Shown here in pieces: positions 1-6,048 of a stretch of DNA of 7,903 bases. This stretch comes from Limisphaerales bacterium (GTDB lineage Bacteria > Verrucomicrobiota > Verrucomicrobiia > Limisphaerales > PALSA-1396): positions 1 to 7,903 of the forward strand of contig PLJQ01000170.1 of the NCBI GenBank assembly GCA_003140275.1, written 5' to 3'. The notes below the pieces were generated by a model, which did not search any database, was not told where the DNA came from, and was given only the letters and a program-made list of their open reading frames with translations. Numbering within the stretch: position 1 is the first letter of the stretch; each line of letters starts with the position of its first letter. Made by a program: the position numbers and the translations under genes.

Positions 1-97
1 TCATTGTTTCAAAAACGCGCCGCGATTGAATTAAGATCGCAAATTCACGTTTCCAAAAAGCATCTTCATAAATACACCAAGGAATTTGAGTATCGGT

Positions 98-271
98 TCA
101 ACTCGCGCGGGAACCCTTCCGAGATGTTCCCCGCTTTGGTTTCGCAGTTCCCGAAACAATAGATTTCAGAACGCGCTTAAAACGCCGCAGATTGCCTGGT
201 GGCGTGTCTTTCTCACGCTCCCGAATGAACTGCGCGAGTTTGTTTTTCGCTCTGGCTTCTTTGAGGTTCAT
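98..271 (-). CDS. Small basic hypothetical protein (57 aa)
   Basis: Function unknown. From the ATG at 271 this gives a 57-residue protein that starts MNLKEARAKNKLAQFIRERE and ends in a strongly basic tail rich in Lys, Arg, Ser and Thr. The pattern 'LKEA...KLxQFIxEREK..PPG...RF...LKSI' followed by a Ser/Lys-rich tail resembles, from memory, a family of short uncharacterised bacterial proteins of about 50-65 residues. The amphipathic N-terminal half probably forms two helices. The frame is open upstream to an ATG at 436, but the added 55 residues look like translated spacer, so I prefer the internal start. No clear Shine-Dalgarno site precedes it. A TACAAT resembling a -10 box lies at 305-300, about 28 bases upstream, without a matching -35. 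An overlapping + strand frame here (86-358) shows no family resemblance. Whether it is really a gene is moderately sure; its role is unknown. Confidence 0.55.
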   Translation of the reverse strand: MNLKEARAKNKLAQFIREREKDTPPGNLRRFKRVLKSIVSGTAKPKRGTSRKGSRAS

Positions 272-388
272 GGTATAAAAACGATCATGATGGAGTATGA
301 TTGTAGTCGCGATCTGCTGGAATATGCGTTTATTCCAATGGGCAGAAACAAGCTGTGAACGTTTGTTGATATGGTAAATGATGTAGCA

Positions 389-410
389 TAAAACTCCCCT
401 GACGCAGGGG
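389..410 (-). terminator. Terminator-like hairpin, minus strand
   Basis: A perfect 6-bp stem (CCCCTG / CAGGGG, 396-401 with 405-410) closes a 3-base loop. Read on the minus strand it is followed within two bases by TTTTA (393-389). This resembles a short rho-independent terminator about 60 bases after the stop of the 47-residue ORF at 616-473 and ahead of the next minus-strand small ORF. The T run is only four long, so it may be weak or simply a hairpin. Confidence 0.4.
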
Positions 411-472
411 TCAGGGTTTGAGCCGTAATAGACCAAGTGTGGTAATCTTCATCAATTCCAATCTTTAATAGA

Positions 473-616
473 TCAGATGGCTTTTGGAATTTGTGTCGCC
501 ACAGTTATAGGGGTTTCAATCGCAGGAGATGAACCTCCAGTTGATTCGGTTTGTGCAGGCTCGACTGGAACTGACTTAATCGGCACCTCGGGCGATGGGT
601 CGGAATTCTCAGCCAT
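473..616 (-). CDS. Small Pro/Ser/Thr-rich hypothetical peptide (47 aa)
   Basis: A short frame from ATG at 616 to TGA at 475-473. The predicted product starts MAENSDPSPEVPIKSVPVEP and continues rich in Pro, Ser, Thr, Val and Glu, ending TQIPKAI. It is acidic, has no hydrophobic segment and no recognisable domain, and would be disordered. The even, linker-like composition looks more protein-like than the other five frames across this interval, which is the main reason to list it. It could instead be the C-terminal tail of a decayed larger gene: the frame stays open for 14 more codons upstream of the ATG before a stop, with no obvious domain. No Shine-Dalgarno site is seen. A terminator-like hairpin follows at 410-389. 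Function unknown, and it may not be translated. Confidence 0.35.
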   Translation of the reverse strand: MAENSDPSPEVPIKSVPVEPAQTESTGGSSPAIETPITVATQIPKAI

Positions 617-710
617 AGGTCTGAAGAATGCGATAATTGGTTTAGCGCGTAAAGCGCGGCCTTTTTACGTATGCGAAGGGGATAAACCCGACGTGTTATG
701 GTCAAGGCCG

Positions 711-731
711 GCTCGCGAGGATGCTCGCCCC
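711..731 (+). repeat. Short hairpin, copy 1 of a GGGGCGAGCA element
   Basis: GCGAG (715-719) pairs with CTCGC (724-728) across a 4-base loop. The right side contains TGCTCGCCCC (722-731), the exact reverse complement of GGGGCGAGCA at 5998-6007, which also lies in a hairpin. Two inverted copies of a hairpin-borne 10-mer, both outside genes, suggest a dispersed intergenic repeat family, but two copies are thin evidence. Confidence 0.35.
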
Positions 732-781
732 ACCAAGCCTTCTCTCCAGAAATTACTCCTGCCAGTTGCTTCAAAGACTCT

Positions 782-811
782 TTGACAGAATTCGAGGAAT
801 CGACAGAATCC
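782..811 (+). promoter_or_regulatory. Direct repeat and possible promoter ahead of the esterase
   Basis: GACAGAATTC (784-793) and GACAGAATCC (802-811) are direct repeats matching at 9 of 10 bases with starts 18 bases apart, ending just before the ATG at 817. The first copy overlaps a perfect TTGACA (782-787). CAGAAT (804-809) follows after 16 bases and matches a TATAAT box at four positions. If this is a promoter the transcript would be almost leaderless. The repeats could equally be an operator. No other support is visible. Confidence 0.25.
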
Positions 812-816
812 GCGCC

Positions 817-1728
817 ATGAAACTCCGCATCCTTTGCCCAACTTTCACCCCGCTATTTCTCATTGCTTTTTCATGCTTTCCTACCCGCGCCGCCGATGAT
901 TACAAGCTCGGCCCAGATTCGATGCCGCAAGAGGGCGTGCCACAAGGCGAGGTGACCAAGCACAAATGGGAGAGCAAAATCTTCGATGGCACCGTGCGGG
1001 ATTATTGGGTCTATGTGCCCAAACAATACAACGCGGCCAAACCGGCTTGCGTGATGGTGTTTCAAGACGGCGTCGGTTACGTGAGCACCAACGGTCAGAA
1101 CCGCGTCCCGTATGTCTTCGACAATCTCATCGCGAAAAAGGAAATGCCCGTCACGATCGGCATCTTCATCAACCCCGGTCAGTTTCCCGCCGCCGAGGCC
1201 GGACAAAAACCAGGCGACAATCGCAGTTTTGAATACGATTCACTCAGCGATCAATATGCACGCTTTCTGCTGGAAGAAATCCTGCCCGAAGTCGGAAAGA
1301 AATATAACCTGACCAAAGACCCCGAAGGCCGCGCCATTTGCGGCATCAGTTCGGGGGGCATCTGCGCCTGGACGGTGGCGTGGGAGCGACCCGATGCGTT
1401 TCGGAAAGTGCTGAGTCACGTCGGCAGCTTCACGAACATCCGCGGCGGGCATGTTTATCCGGCGTTGATTCGCAAGACGGAGAAGAAATCGATTCGTGTT
1501 TTCCTGCAAGACGGCTCCGGCGATTTGGACAACCTCCACGGCAACTGGCCGCTGGCGAACCAGGAGATGGCAGCGGCACTAAAGTTCGCAAATTATGATT
1601 ACAAGTTTGAGTTCGGCGATGGTGGCCACAACGGCAAGCACGGCGGTGCTATTTTGCCGGACTCACTTAGATGGCTGTGGCGCGGTTATCCTGGCGTAGA
1701 GTGGAAATATGATGGATTGCGGCGTTGA
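817..1728 (+). CDS. Exported enterochelin-esterase-like alpha/beta hydrolase
   Basis: A 303-residue hydrolase of the Esterase D / Fes-IroE type (PF00756-like), expected to cleave an ester bond outside the cytoplasm; the substrate is unknown. Residues 1-25 form a signal peptide (MKLRILC, hydrophobic core, then TRA|AD), which fixes the start at 817 rather than the in-frame ATG at 721. The nucleophile elbow is GISSGG at 176-181, with Ser178 the probable nucleophile. GGH at 269-271 supplies the probable catalytic His271. The acid is probably Asp233 or a neighbour in QDGSGDLDN (231-239). The tail KHGGAILPDSLRWLWRGYP (274-292) is typical of the Planctomycetes/Verrucomicrobia members. In many of those proteins, as I recall, this domain is fused to an SMP-30 propeller. 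Here a propeller gene follows in the same reading frame after tandem TGA TGA stops. Despite the name, a siderophore role is not supported by any neighbour; a sugar-ester substrate is more likely. Confidence 0.88.
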   Translation: MKLRILCPTFTPLFLIAFSCFPTRAADDYKLGPDSMPQEGVPQGEVTKHKWESKIFDGTVRDYWVYVPKQYNAAKPACVMVFQDGVGYVSTNGQNRVPYVFDNLIAKKEMPVTIGIFINPGQFPAAEAGQKPGDNRSFEYDSLSDQYARFLLEEILPEVGKKYNLTKDPEGRAICGISSGGICAWTVAWERPDAFRKVLSHVGSFTNIRGGHVYPALIRKTEKKSIRVFLQDGSGDLDNLHGNWPLANQEMAAALKFANYDYKFEFGDGGHNGKHGGAILPDSLRWLWRGYPGVEWKYDGLRR

Positions 1729-1770
1729 TGAATTGTTTCGATGAAAGCCTTTATGAATGTGTTTGAAAAG

Positions 1771-1847
1771 CGTAGCTGCCGAGGTGACGAGGCGGAACCG
1801 GGTGACACTCCGCGCCTGAAATCCGCCGCGTTATCTTGGCGGTTACG
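1771..1847 (+). repeat. Long strand-specific RNA hairpin between esterase and SMP-30 genes
   Basis: Positions 1771-1796 and 1822-1847 form a 26-position stem around a 25-base loop. Base by base there are 20 Watson-Crick pairs, 5 G-U pairs (1775:1843, 1777:1841, 1781:1837, 1784:1834, 1786:1832) and one A-G mismatch (1790:1828). All five wobbles are G-U in the + transcript and would be A-C mismatches in the minus transcript, so the structure is stable only as + strand RNA. There is no T run after it, so it is not a classical terminator. It could be an intercistronic mRNA stabiliser or processing site, a translational control element for the downstream gene, or a copy of a dispersed intergenic repeat. 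Confidence 0.7.
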
Positions 1848-1881
1848 AGATCACGGGCATTTCGGGGCACGCTCAAGGATA

Positions 1882-2784
1882 ATGGCGCTCACCCTGATGA
1901 GCGTATCCTTGGTGACTCGATCTGCGGCCCAGGACATGCCACTATCCATGGTTTTGATTGACGGCGAAGGCTGGCAACTCGTCGGCGAAGGCTACGGCTT
2001 CACCGACGCCGCGTGCGCCGATGCGGAGGGGAATTTTTATTTCAGCGATTTGACCAAGAGCGTTGTCCATCGAGTCTCGCCAGACGGCAAGGTCACGCCG
2101 TTTCTCGAAAACGGGCCAAAGATCAGCGGCCTCAAATTTGGTCCGGACGGGCGGCTCTATGCCTGCACCCAAGGGCCGAAGAAACAGGTGGTGGCCTTCG
2201 CGTTGCCGTCGAAGGAAATGACCGTGCTCGCGGACAACGTACAACCCAATGATCTCGTCGTGTCGCACAAGGGCTTCGTCTATTTCACCGAAACCGGCAA
2301 GGGACAAGTCACCATCGTCGATGCGAAGGGCAACGTGCGCGTCGGCGCCACCGGCATCAAAGCGCCCAACGGCATCACCCTCTCGCCGGATGAAGGCGCG
2401 CTCGTGGTATCGGAATACTCCGGGACGAACGCCTGGGCGTTCCGAGTCGAGGCCGACGGCAACCTCGCGCACGGCGAGCGGTACATGGAATTGCGCACGC
2501 CGAACGGCAAGACCGACAGCGGCGGCGACGGTTCGACAACCGATTCAGCGGGCCGCTACTACATTACGAGCCACATCGGGATTCAGATGTTTGACCCGAC
2601 GGGCCGGATGGGCGGCGTAATTGCGAAACCGCAGAACAGAGGCGCCGTGAGCGTCGCCTTCGCGGGGCCGAATCTCGAATACCTCTACGTAGCCTGTTCG
2701 GACAAGGTTTATCGGCGCAAAACCCAGGCCAAAGGAGTCTTGTTTTTTCAACCGCCGATTGCCGTGTCTCCGGCCAGGAAGTAG
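1882..2784 (+). CDS. SMP-30/gluconolactonase-type beta-propeller, probably exported
   Basis: A member of the SMP-30/gluconolactonase/LRE family, six-bladed propellers that hydrolyse sugar lactones or related esters with one divalent metal. From ATG 1882 it is 300 residues, the usual length. Blade signatures run throughout: DAEGNFYFSD (47-56), FGPDGRLYACT (86-96), PNGITLSPD (162-170), SGGDGSTTD (213-221), GRYYITSHIGIQMFDPTG (224-241) and VACSDKVYRRK near the end. Likely metal ligands are Asn123 or Asn163 and Asp216. The usual N-terminal metal Glu (FTEGP) appears as FTDAA (Asp42). The N-terminus is uncertain: the frame is open to ATG 1741, but the added 47 codons cover the hairpin at 1771-1847 and look non-coding. 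From 1882 the leader (MALTLMSVSLVTRSAAQ) is hydrophobic but lacks the usual N-terminal Lys/Arg. AAGGA at 1875-1879 sits only 2 bases before the ATG. It probably shares a substrate or pathway with the esterase upstream. Confidence 0.85.
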   Translation: MALTLMSVSLVTRSAAQDMPLSMVLIDGEGWQLVGEGYGFTDAACADAEGNFYFSDLTKSVVHRVSPDGKVTPFLENGPKISGLKFGPDGRLYACTQGPKKQVVAFALPSKEMTVLADNVQPNDLVVSHKGFVYFTETGKGQVTIVDAKGNVRVGATGIKAPNGITLSPDEGALVVSEYSGTNAWAFRVEADGNLAHGERYMELRTPNGKTDSGGDGSTTDSAGRYYITSHIGIQMFDPTGRMGGVIAKPQNRGAVSVAFAGPNLEYLYVACSDKVYRRKTQAKGVLFFQPPIAVSPARK

Positions 2785-2857
2785 CGGAGGACGCCCGCGC
2801 CGGCACCGGTTGAATCGAGCTTGCTCCATTTCCTGTTTTCCGATATGGTTCGTTTCC

Positions 2858-3991
2858 ATGGAAAGCAATTCGCCGCCCGCACCGGAATACAAAATGCCGC
2901 CGATACATCCACCACCGGTCATCACGCCCCCGTCCCGTCCGCCGCGCAAGAGTCGCGGATGGAAAATCTTCGCGATCATTTTGTTGGTGCTCCTGGTTCT
3001 GAGTGTGTTCAGTAATTTGCGACATTTCACCAGCGACATTGTTGGAGTCAAAGTCAGAGGCGCTCGTAATGCCGGACCGCGATTGGAGGAAGTCATCATC
3101 AAAGACAGTGATGCAGCCAATAACAAGATCGCGGTGGTGGATGTGGACGGGATCATTACCGGTCAAATAATTGACCGCGGCGGGGTCAGTTTAGTCGATC
3201 TGATCAAGGAGCAGTTAAACCGGGCCGATGAAGACCGCAAGGTCAAGGCCGTGCTGCTCAAAGTCAATTCGCCCGGCGGAGAAGTGCTGGCGTCGGATGA
3301 GATTTATCGTTTGATTGCCAGGTTTCAGAGTAAAACGGACAAACCCGTGGTTGCTTCGATGGGCAGTCTGGCCGCCTCCGGCGGGTATTACGTCTCGGCC
3401 CCGTGCCGGTGGATCGTGGCCAATGAACTGACCATTACCGGCAGCATCGGTGTGATCATGCACGGCTACAATTATCGTGGTTTGATGGATAAAATCGGTT
3501 TGCGTCCGGAAGTTTACAAGAGCGGCAAATTTAAAGACATGTTGAGCGGCGATAAGAAAGAAAGCGAAATTACCCAGGAAGAACGGGACATGGTACAGGC
3601 GTTGATTGATGAGACGTTCCAGAAGTTCAAAAGCGTGGTGGCCGAAGGCCGCCAACTGGCCAAGGGAAAAAACAAGGACAAGGGCAACGCCCTGAGTCAG
3701 AACTGGGAAGATTATGCCGATGGACGCGTCCTCTCAGGGAAGGAAGCAATGAAACTCGGTTTTGTGGATGAATTGGGCGACTTTGAAACCGCCGTCGAGC
3801 GGGTAAAAAAAATCGCCGGAATCGGCCGGGCCAATTTAATCCAGTATCAACAACGGTTTGATCTGGGAGACTTCTTTCAATTGTTTGGGTCCACCGATGC
3901 GCGCACCACCCTCAAAGTGGACGTGGGCATGGATTTTCCAAAACTGCAGGCGGGGCAGCTCTATTTTATTTCGCCGACAGTGTTGCACTGA
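2858..3991 (+). CDS. sppA: Signal peptide peptidase SppA, short form (S49)
   Basis: A 377-residue membrane serine protease that degrades cleaved signal peptides and other membrane fragments. It is the short, single-domain form as in Bacillus rather than the double-length E. coli enzyme. Residues 1-34 are cytoplasmic, proline-rich and basic near the membrane. Residues 36-51 are the single membrane anchor, placing the catalytic domain outside. VDVDGII (95-100) opens the S49 core. The oxyanion region is KVNSPGGEV (135-143), the nucleophile is Ser174 in SLAASGGYY, and the general base is probably Lys226 in YKSGKFKDM, by analogy with Ser147/Lys199 of B. subtilis SppA. TGSIGVIM (194-201) and ADGRVLSGKEA (287-297) are further family blocks. 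The ATG at 2858 gives the normal domain layout; the frame extends to 2759 inside the SMP-30 gene, but that part looks like shadow. No clear ribosome site. The stop is 2 bases before upp, so the two are surely co-transcribed. Confidence 0.94.
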   Translation: MESNSPPAPEYKMPPIHPPPVITPPSRPPRKSRGWKIFAIILLVLLVLSVFSNLRHFTSDIVGVKVRGARNAGPRLEEVIIKDSDAANNKIAVVDVDGIITGQIIDRGGVSLVDLIKEQLNRADEDRKVKAVLLKVNSPGGEVLASDEIYRLIARFQSKTDKPVVASMGSLAASGGYYVSAPCRWIVANELTITGSIGVIMHGYNYRGLMDKIGLRPEVYKSGKFKDMLSGDKKESEITQEERDMVQALIDETFQKFKSVVAEGRQLAKGKNKDKGNALSQNWEDYADGRVLSGKEAMKLGFVDELGDFETAVERVKKIAGIGRANLIQYQQRFDLGDFFQLFGSTDARTTLKVDVGMDFPKLQAGQLYFISPTVLH

Positions 3992-3993
3992 AA

Positions 3994-4617
3994 GTGAAGG
4001 GTGTGACCGTCATCACGCACCCGTTGGTGCAGCACAACCTGACACGGTTGCGGGATGAAGAGACCGGGTCGCAGGAATTTCGGCGGGTATTGAGCGAAGT
4101 GGCCGCCTTGATGATTTACGAAGCCACTCGTTCCTTGGAAGTTGAACCGGTCTCGGTCATCACGCCCTTGAGCCGGGCGCGCGGATTCAAACTGCGGCAT
4201 GAAGTGATTTTGATTCCCATTTTGCGTGCCGGTTTGGGAATGCTGGATTCCATATTGCAACTGATCCCCCACGCCCGCGTCGGTTTTATCGGTCTGAAAC
4301 GCGAGGAAACAAATTTGCGGGCAGTCGCCTATCACAAAAGTTTACCGACGGATTTGCGCCCGTTTGAAGTGTTCCTGATTGATCCCATGCTGGCCACCGG
4401 CGGGAGCGCCGCCGCCGCCTTGAATCTGTTGTCGGAATCCGGCGCCAAGCGGGTGCGACTGGTAAATCTGGTAGCCGCCACGGCGGGCATTCGACACGTG
4501 CGGGCGCATTATCCCGATGTGCCCATCTTCACGGCCGCGGTCGATCACAAACTGAACCGCAAGGGTTACATCCTTCCCGGCCTGGGCGATGCGGGAGACC
4601 GTCTCTTTGGCGTTTGA
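3994..4617 (+). CDS. upp: Uracil phosphoribosyltransferase
   Basis: A cytoplasmic pyrimidine salvage enzyme that joins uracil and PRPP to give UMP and pyrophosphate. Its 207 residues match the family length (208 in E. coli). PRPP contacts are visible: ILRAGLGM (76-83), and the loop LIDPMLATGGSA (128-139). The C-terminal uracil-binding block KGYILPGLGDAGDRLFG (190-206) is complete. The N-terminal HPLVQHNLTRLRDEET (9-24) is also canonical. The start is a GTG at 3994, two bases after the sppA stop; a second in-frame GTG at 4003 is possible and would remove only three residues. No ATG is available near the conserved N-terminus, so a GTG start is required. The tight spacing suggests translational coupling with sppA. 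The stop lies 53 bases before the ATG of the downstream peptidase; an in-frame TTG of that gene even overlaps it. Confidence 0.97.
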   Translation: MKGVTVITHPLVQHNLTRLRDEETGSQEFRRVLSEVAALMIYEATRSLEVEPVSVITPLSRARGFKLRHEVILIPILRAGLGMLDSILQLIPHARVGFIGLKREETNLRAVAYHKSLPTDLRPFEVFLIDPMLATGGSAAAALNLLSESGAKRVRLVNLVAATAGIRHVRAHYPDVPIFTAAVDHKLNRKGYILPGLGDAGDRLFGV

Positions 4618-4670
4618 CAGACTATTCAAACCGATTTCTTATTGGTCACACAACAATTTCACCGAGCGCG

Positions 4671-5801
4671 ATGATACGCAAAAACCTACTGATCGTGGCG
4701 GACAGCGAGCAGGACGCCAACATGCTTTACGCCGTCAAGATGTTTGTGCCCGATCCGTTCATTTACCTTCGCATTCGCGGCCGGAACATGATCGTGATGA
4801 GTGATCTGGAATTCGATCGTGCCCGCGACCAGGCCGCGCATTGCCGCGTCATTTCCCAGACGGAATGCCAGCAAAAACTCCGGCAGCGGGGAATCAGGCG
4901 CACGGGCTTCGCCCAAGTCATCCGCTTGCTGCTGCGCGAAGAAGGCCTTGGGCAGGTTTATGTTCCAGGCAATTTTCCCTTGGAGCTTGCCAATGAATTA
5001 TTTCGCATCAACATCAGAGTGAAGGCCAATCCGGGAGCTTTCTTCCCGGAACGCGAACAGAAATCCGCGGTCGAGGTGAAAAAAATCAGCGCCGCTCTCA
5101 CCATGGCCGAGGTTGGGCTGGCGGAGGCCATCCAGGCGCTCAAATCAGCAAAAGTTGGCAGGAACCGCCGGCTGATGTATCACAATGCCCCGTTAACTTC
5201 CGATAAGTTGCGCGCCATCATCAACACCGCCATCATTCAAGCAAATGGTCTGGCCAGCCACACTATTGTGGCCGGAGGCAAACACGGCTGCGACCCTCAC
5301 GAACAAGGCCATGGCAACCTCCACGCGCGTGAGCCGATCATCCTCGACGTTTTTCCGCGTTCGCAAAAAACCGGTTACTTTGGCGACATCACCCGCACGG
5401 TCGTGAAGGGCCGCGCCAGTGAAGCGATCCGGAAACTTTATGACACGGTGAAGCGCGGACAGGAAATTGCCTTTGCAAAAATGCACCGCAACGCGCGCAC
5501 GGCGGACGTGCATAAGGCCGTCCAGTCCATATTTAGACAGGAAGGTTACAAGACGGGCAAGGAAAACGGACGTATGCAGGGTTTTTTCCATGGGACCGGC
5601 CACGGTCTGGGTTTGGAAATTCATGAGGCGCCGCGCATGGGCGCGCATTCCACGGGGGTGTTGAAGGCTGGCCACGTAGTCACGGTCGAGCCTGGACTTT
5701 ACTACCCTGGGTTGGGCGGCGTGCGACTGGAGGATGTCGCTTTGATCACCAGCAACGGCCCACGCAACCTGACCCAATTCGAAAAAGTGCTCGAAGTATA
5801 A
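4671..5801 (+). CDS. M24 metallopeptidase, aminopeptidase P-like
   Basis: A 376-residue cytoplasmic peptidase of the pita-bread fold, expected to remove an N-terminal residue ahead of proline (Xaa-Pro aminopeptidase or dipeptidase). The five dinuclear metal ligands are all present: Asp226 (ILDVFPR), Asp239 (FGDITRTV), His311 (GTGHGLGLEIHE), Glu340 (VEPGLYYPG) and Glu354 (RLEDVALI). The accessory His318 is also kept. Residues 1-130 form a creatinase-type N-terminal domain starting IRKNLLIVADSEQDANMLYA, and the catalytic domain follows from about 140. No signal peptide. ATG 4671 puts this first strand at the very N-terminus, as expected. The frame is also open from a TTG at 4614 overlapping the upp stop, which would add 19 unconserved residues. 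It closes the sppA-upp cluster. Precise specificity cannot be read from sequence, so no gene symbol is given. Confidence 0.9.
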   Translation: MIRKNLLIVADSEQDANMLYAVKMFVPDPFIYLRIRGRNMIVMSDLEFDRARDQAAHCRVISQTECQQKLRQRGIRRTGFAQVIRLLLREEGLGQVYVPGNFPLELANELFRINIRVKANPGAFFPEREQKSAVEVKKISAALTMAEVGLAEAIQALKSAKVGRNRRLMYHNAPLTSDKLRAIINTAIIQANGLASHTIVAGGKHGCDPHEQGHGNLHAREPIILDVFPRSQKTGYFGDITRTVVKGRASEAIRKLYDTVKRGQEIAFAKMHRNARTADVHKAVQSIFRQEGYKTGKENGRMQGFFHGTGHGLGLEIHEAPRMGAHSTGVLKAGHVVTVEPGLYYPGLGGVRLEDVALITSNGPRNLTQFEKVLEV

Positions 5802-5811
5802 TACCCATTGC

Positions 5812-5853
5812 GACGCGACGAAGTCACAAATCCTTAAGCAGAGACGTCGTGTC
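5812..5853 (+). other. Stem-loop after the M24 peptidase gene
   Basis: GACGCGACG (5812-5820) pairs with CGTCGTGTC (5845-5853) over nine positions, eight Watson-Crick and one G-U, around a 24-base loop, starting 10 bases after the peptidase stop. There is no T run, so it may be a 3' end stabiliser or a weak, factor-dependent end of the sppA-upp-peptidase transcript rather than an intrinsic terminator. From here to about 5996 I see nothing gene-like; a + strand frame from 5878 is only the upstream extension of the pseudogene frame. Confidence 0.4.
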
Positions 5854-5996
5854 ACGAGCAGGGCGCGGTTTTCCGCCTTGATGATGCGATTATCTGCCTG
5901 CCGACAACCCAGTCAATTGGCGCATCTGGCTGGAATGATTGAACTCAGCAGAGCTTGGCGGGTGTATAAGCGCGCTGGAATTCAGGCGAGCGAGTG

Positions 5997-6017
5997 GGGG
6001 GCGAGCAAGTCGCTCCC
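5997..6017 (+). repeat. Hairpin, copy 2 of a GGGGCGAGCA element
   Basis: GGGGGCGA (5997-6004) pairs with TCGCTCCC (6010-6017), seven Watson-Crick pairs and one G-U, over a 5-base loop. It contains GGGGCGAGCA (5998-6007), whose reverse complement occurs in the hairpin at 711-731. It lies about 30 bases before the YugP-like pseudogene. No T run follows. Confidence 0.45.
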
Positions 6018-6048
6018 AAATGAACTTATGATGGAAAGCGAAACAAAC

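Noticed and set aside
640..668. GCGC-GTAAA-GCGC hairpin followed by a T run as a terminator
   Set aside because: The stem is only 4 bp, and there is no gene ending nearby on the + strand.
477..785. A + strand open frame of 102 codons
   Set aside because: No family resemblance and an odd composition. It runs across the direct repeats and a hairpin; the opposite strand gives a more coherent peptide for 473-616.
1741..1881. Upstream extension of the SMP-30 gene to ATG 1741
   Set aside because: The extra 47 codons cover the long hairpin, would place about 45 charged residues before a hydrophobic leader, and match nothing in the family.
2545..3156. Two minus-strand frames of about 200 codons across the SMP-30/sppA boundary
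   Set aside because: They overlap each other and two genes with clear family motifs; they are shadow frames.
5193..5855. A 220-codon minus-strand frame opposite the M24 peptidase
   Set aside because: It lies antisense to the metal-ligand region of a complete enzyme and has no recognisable domain.
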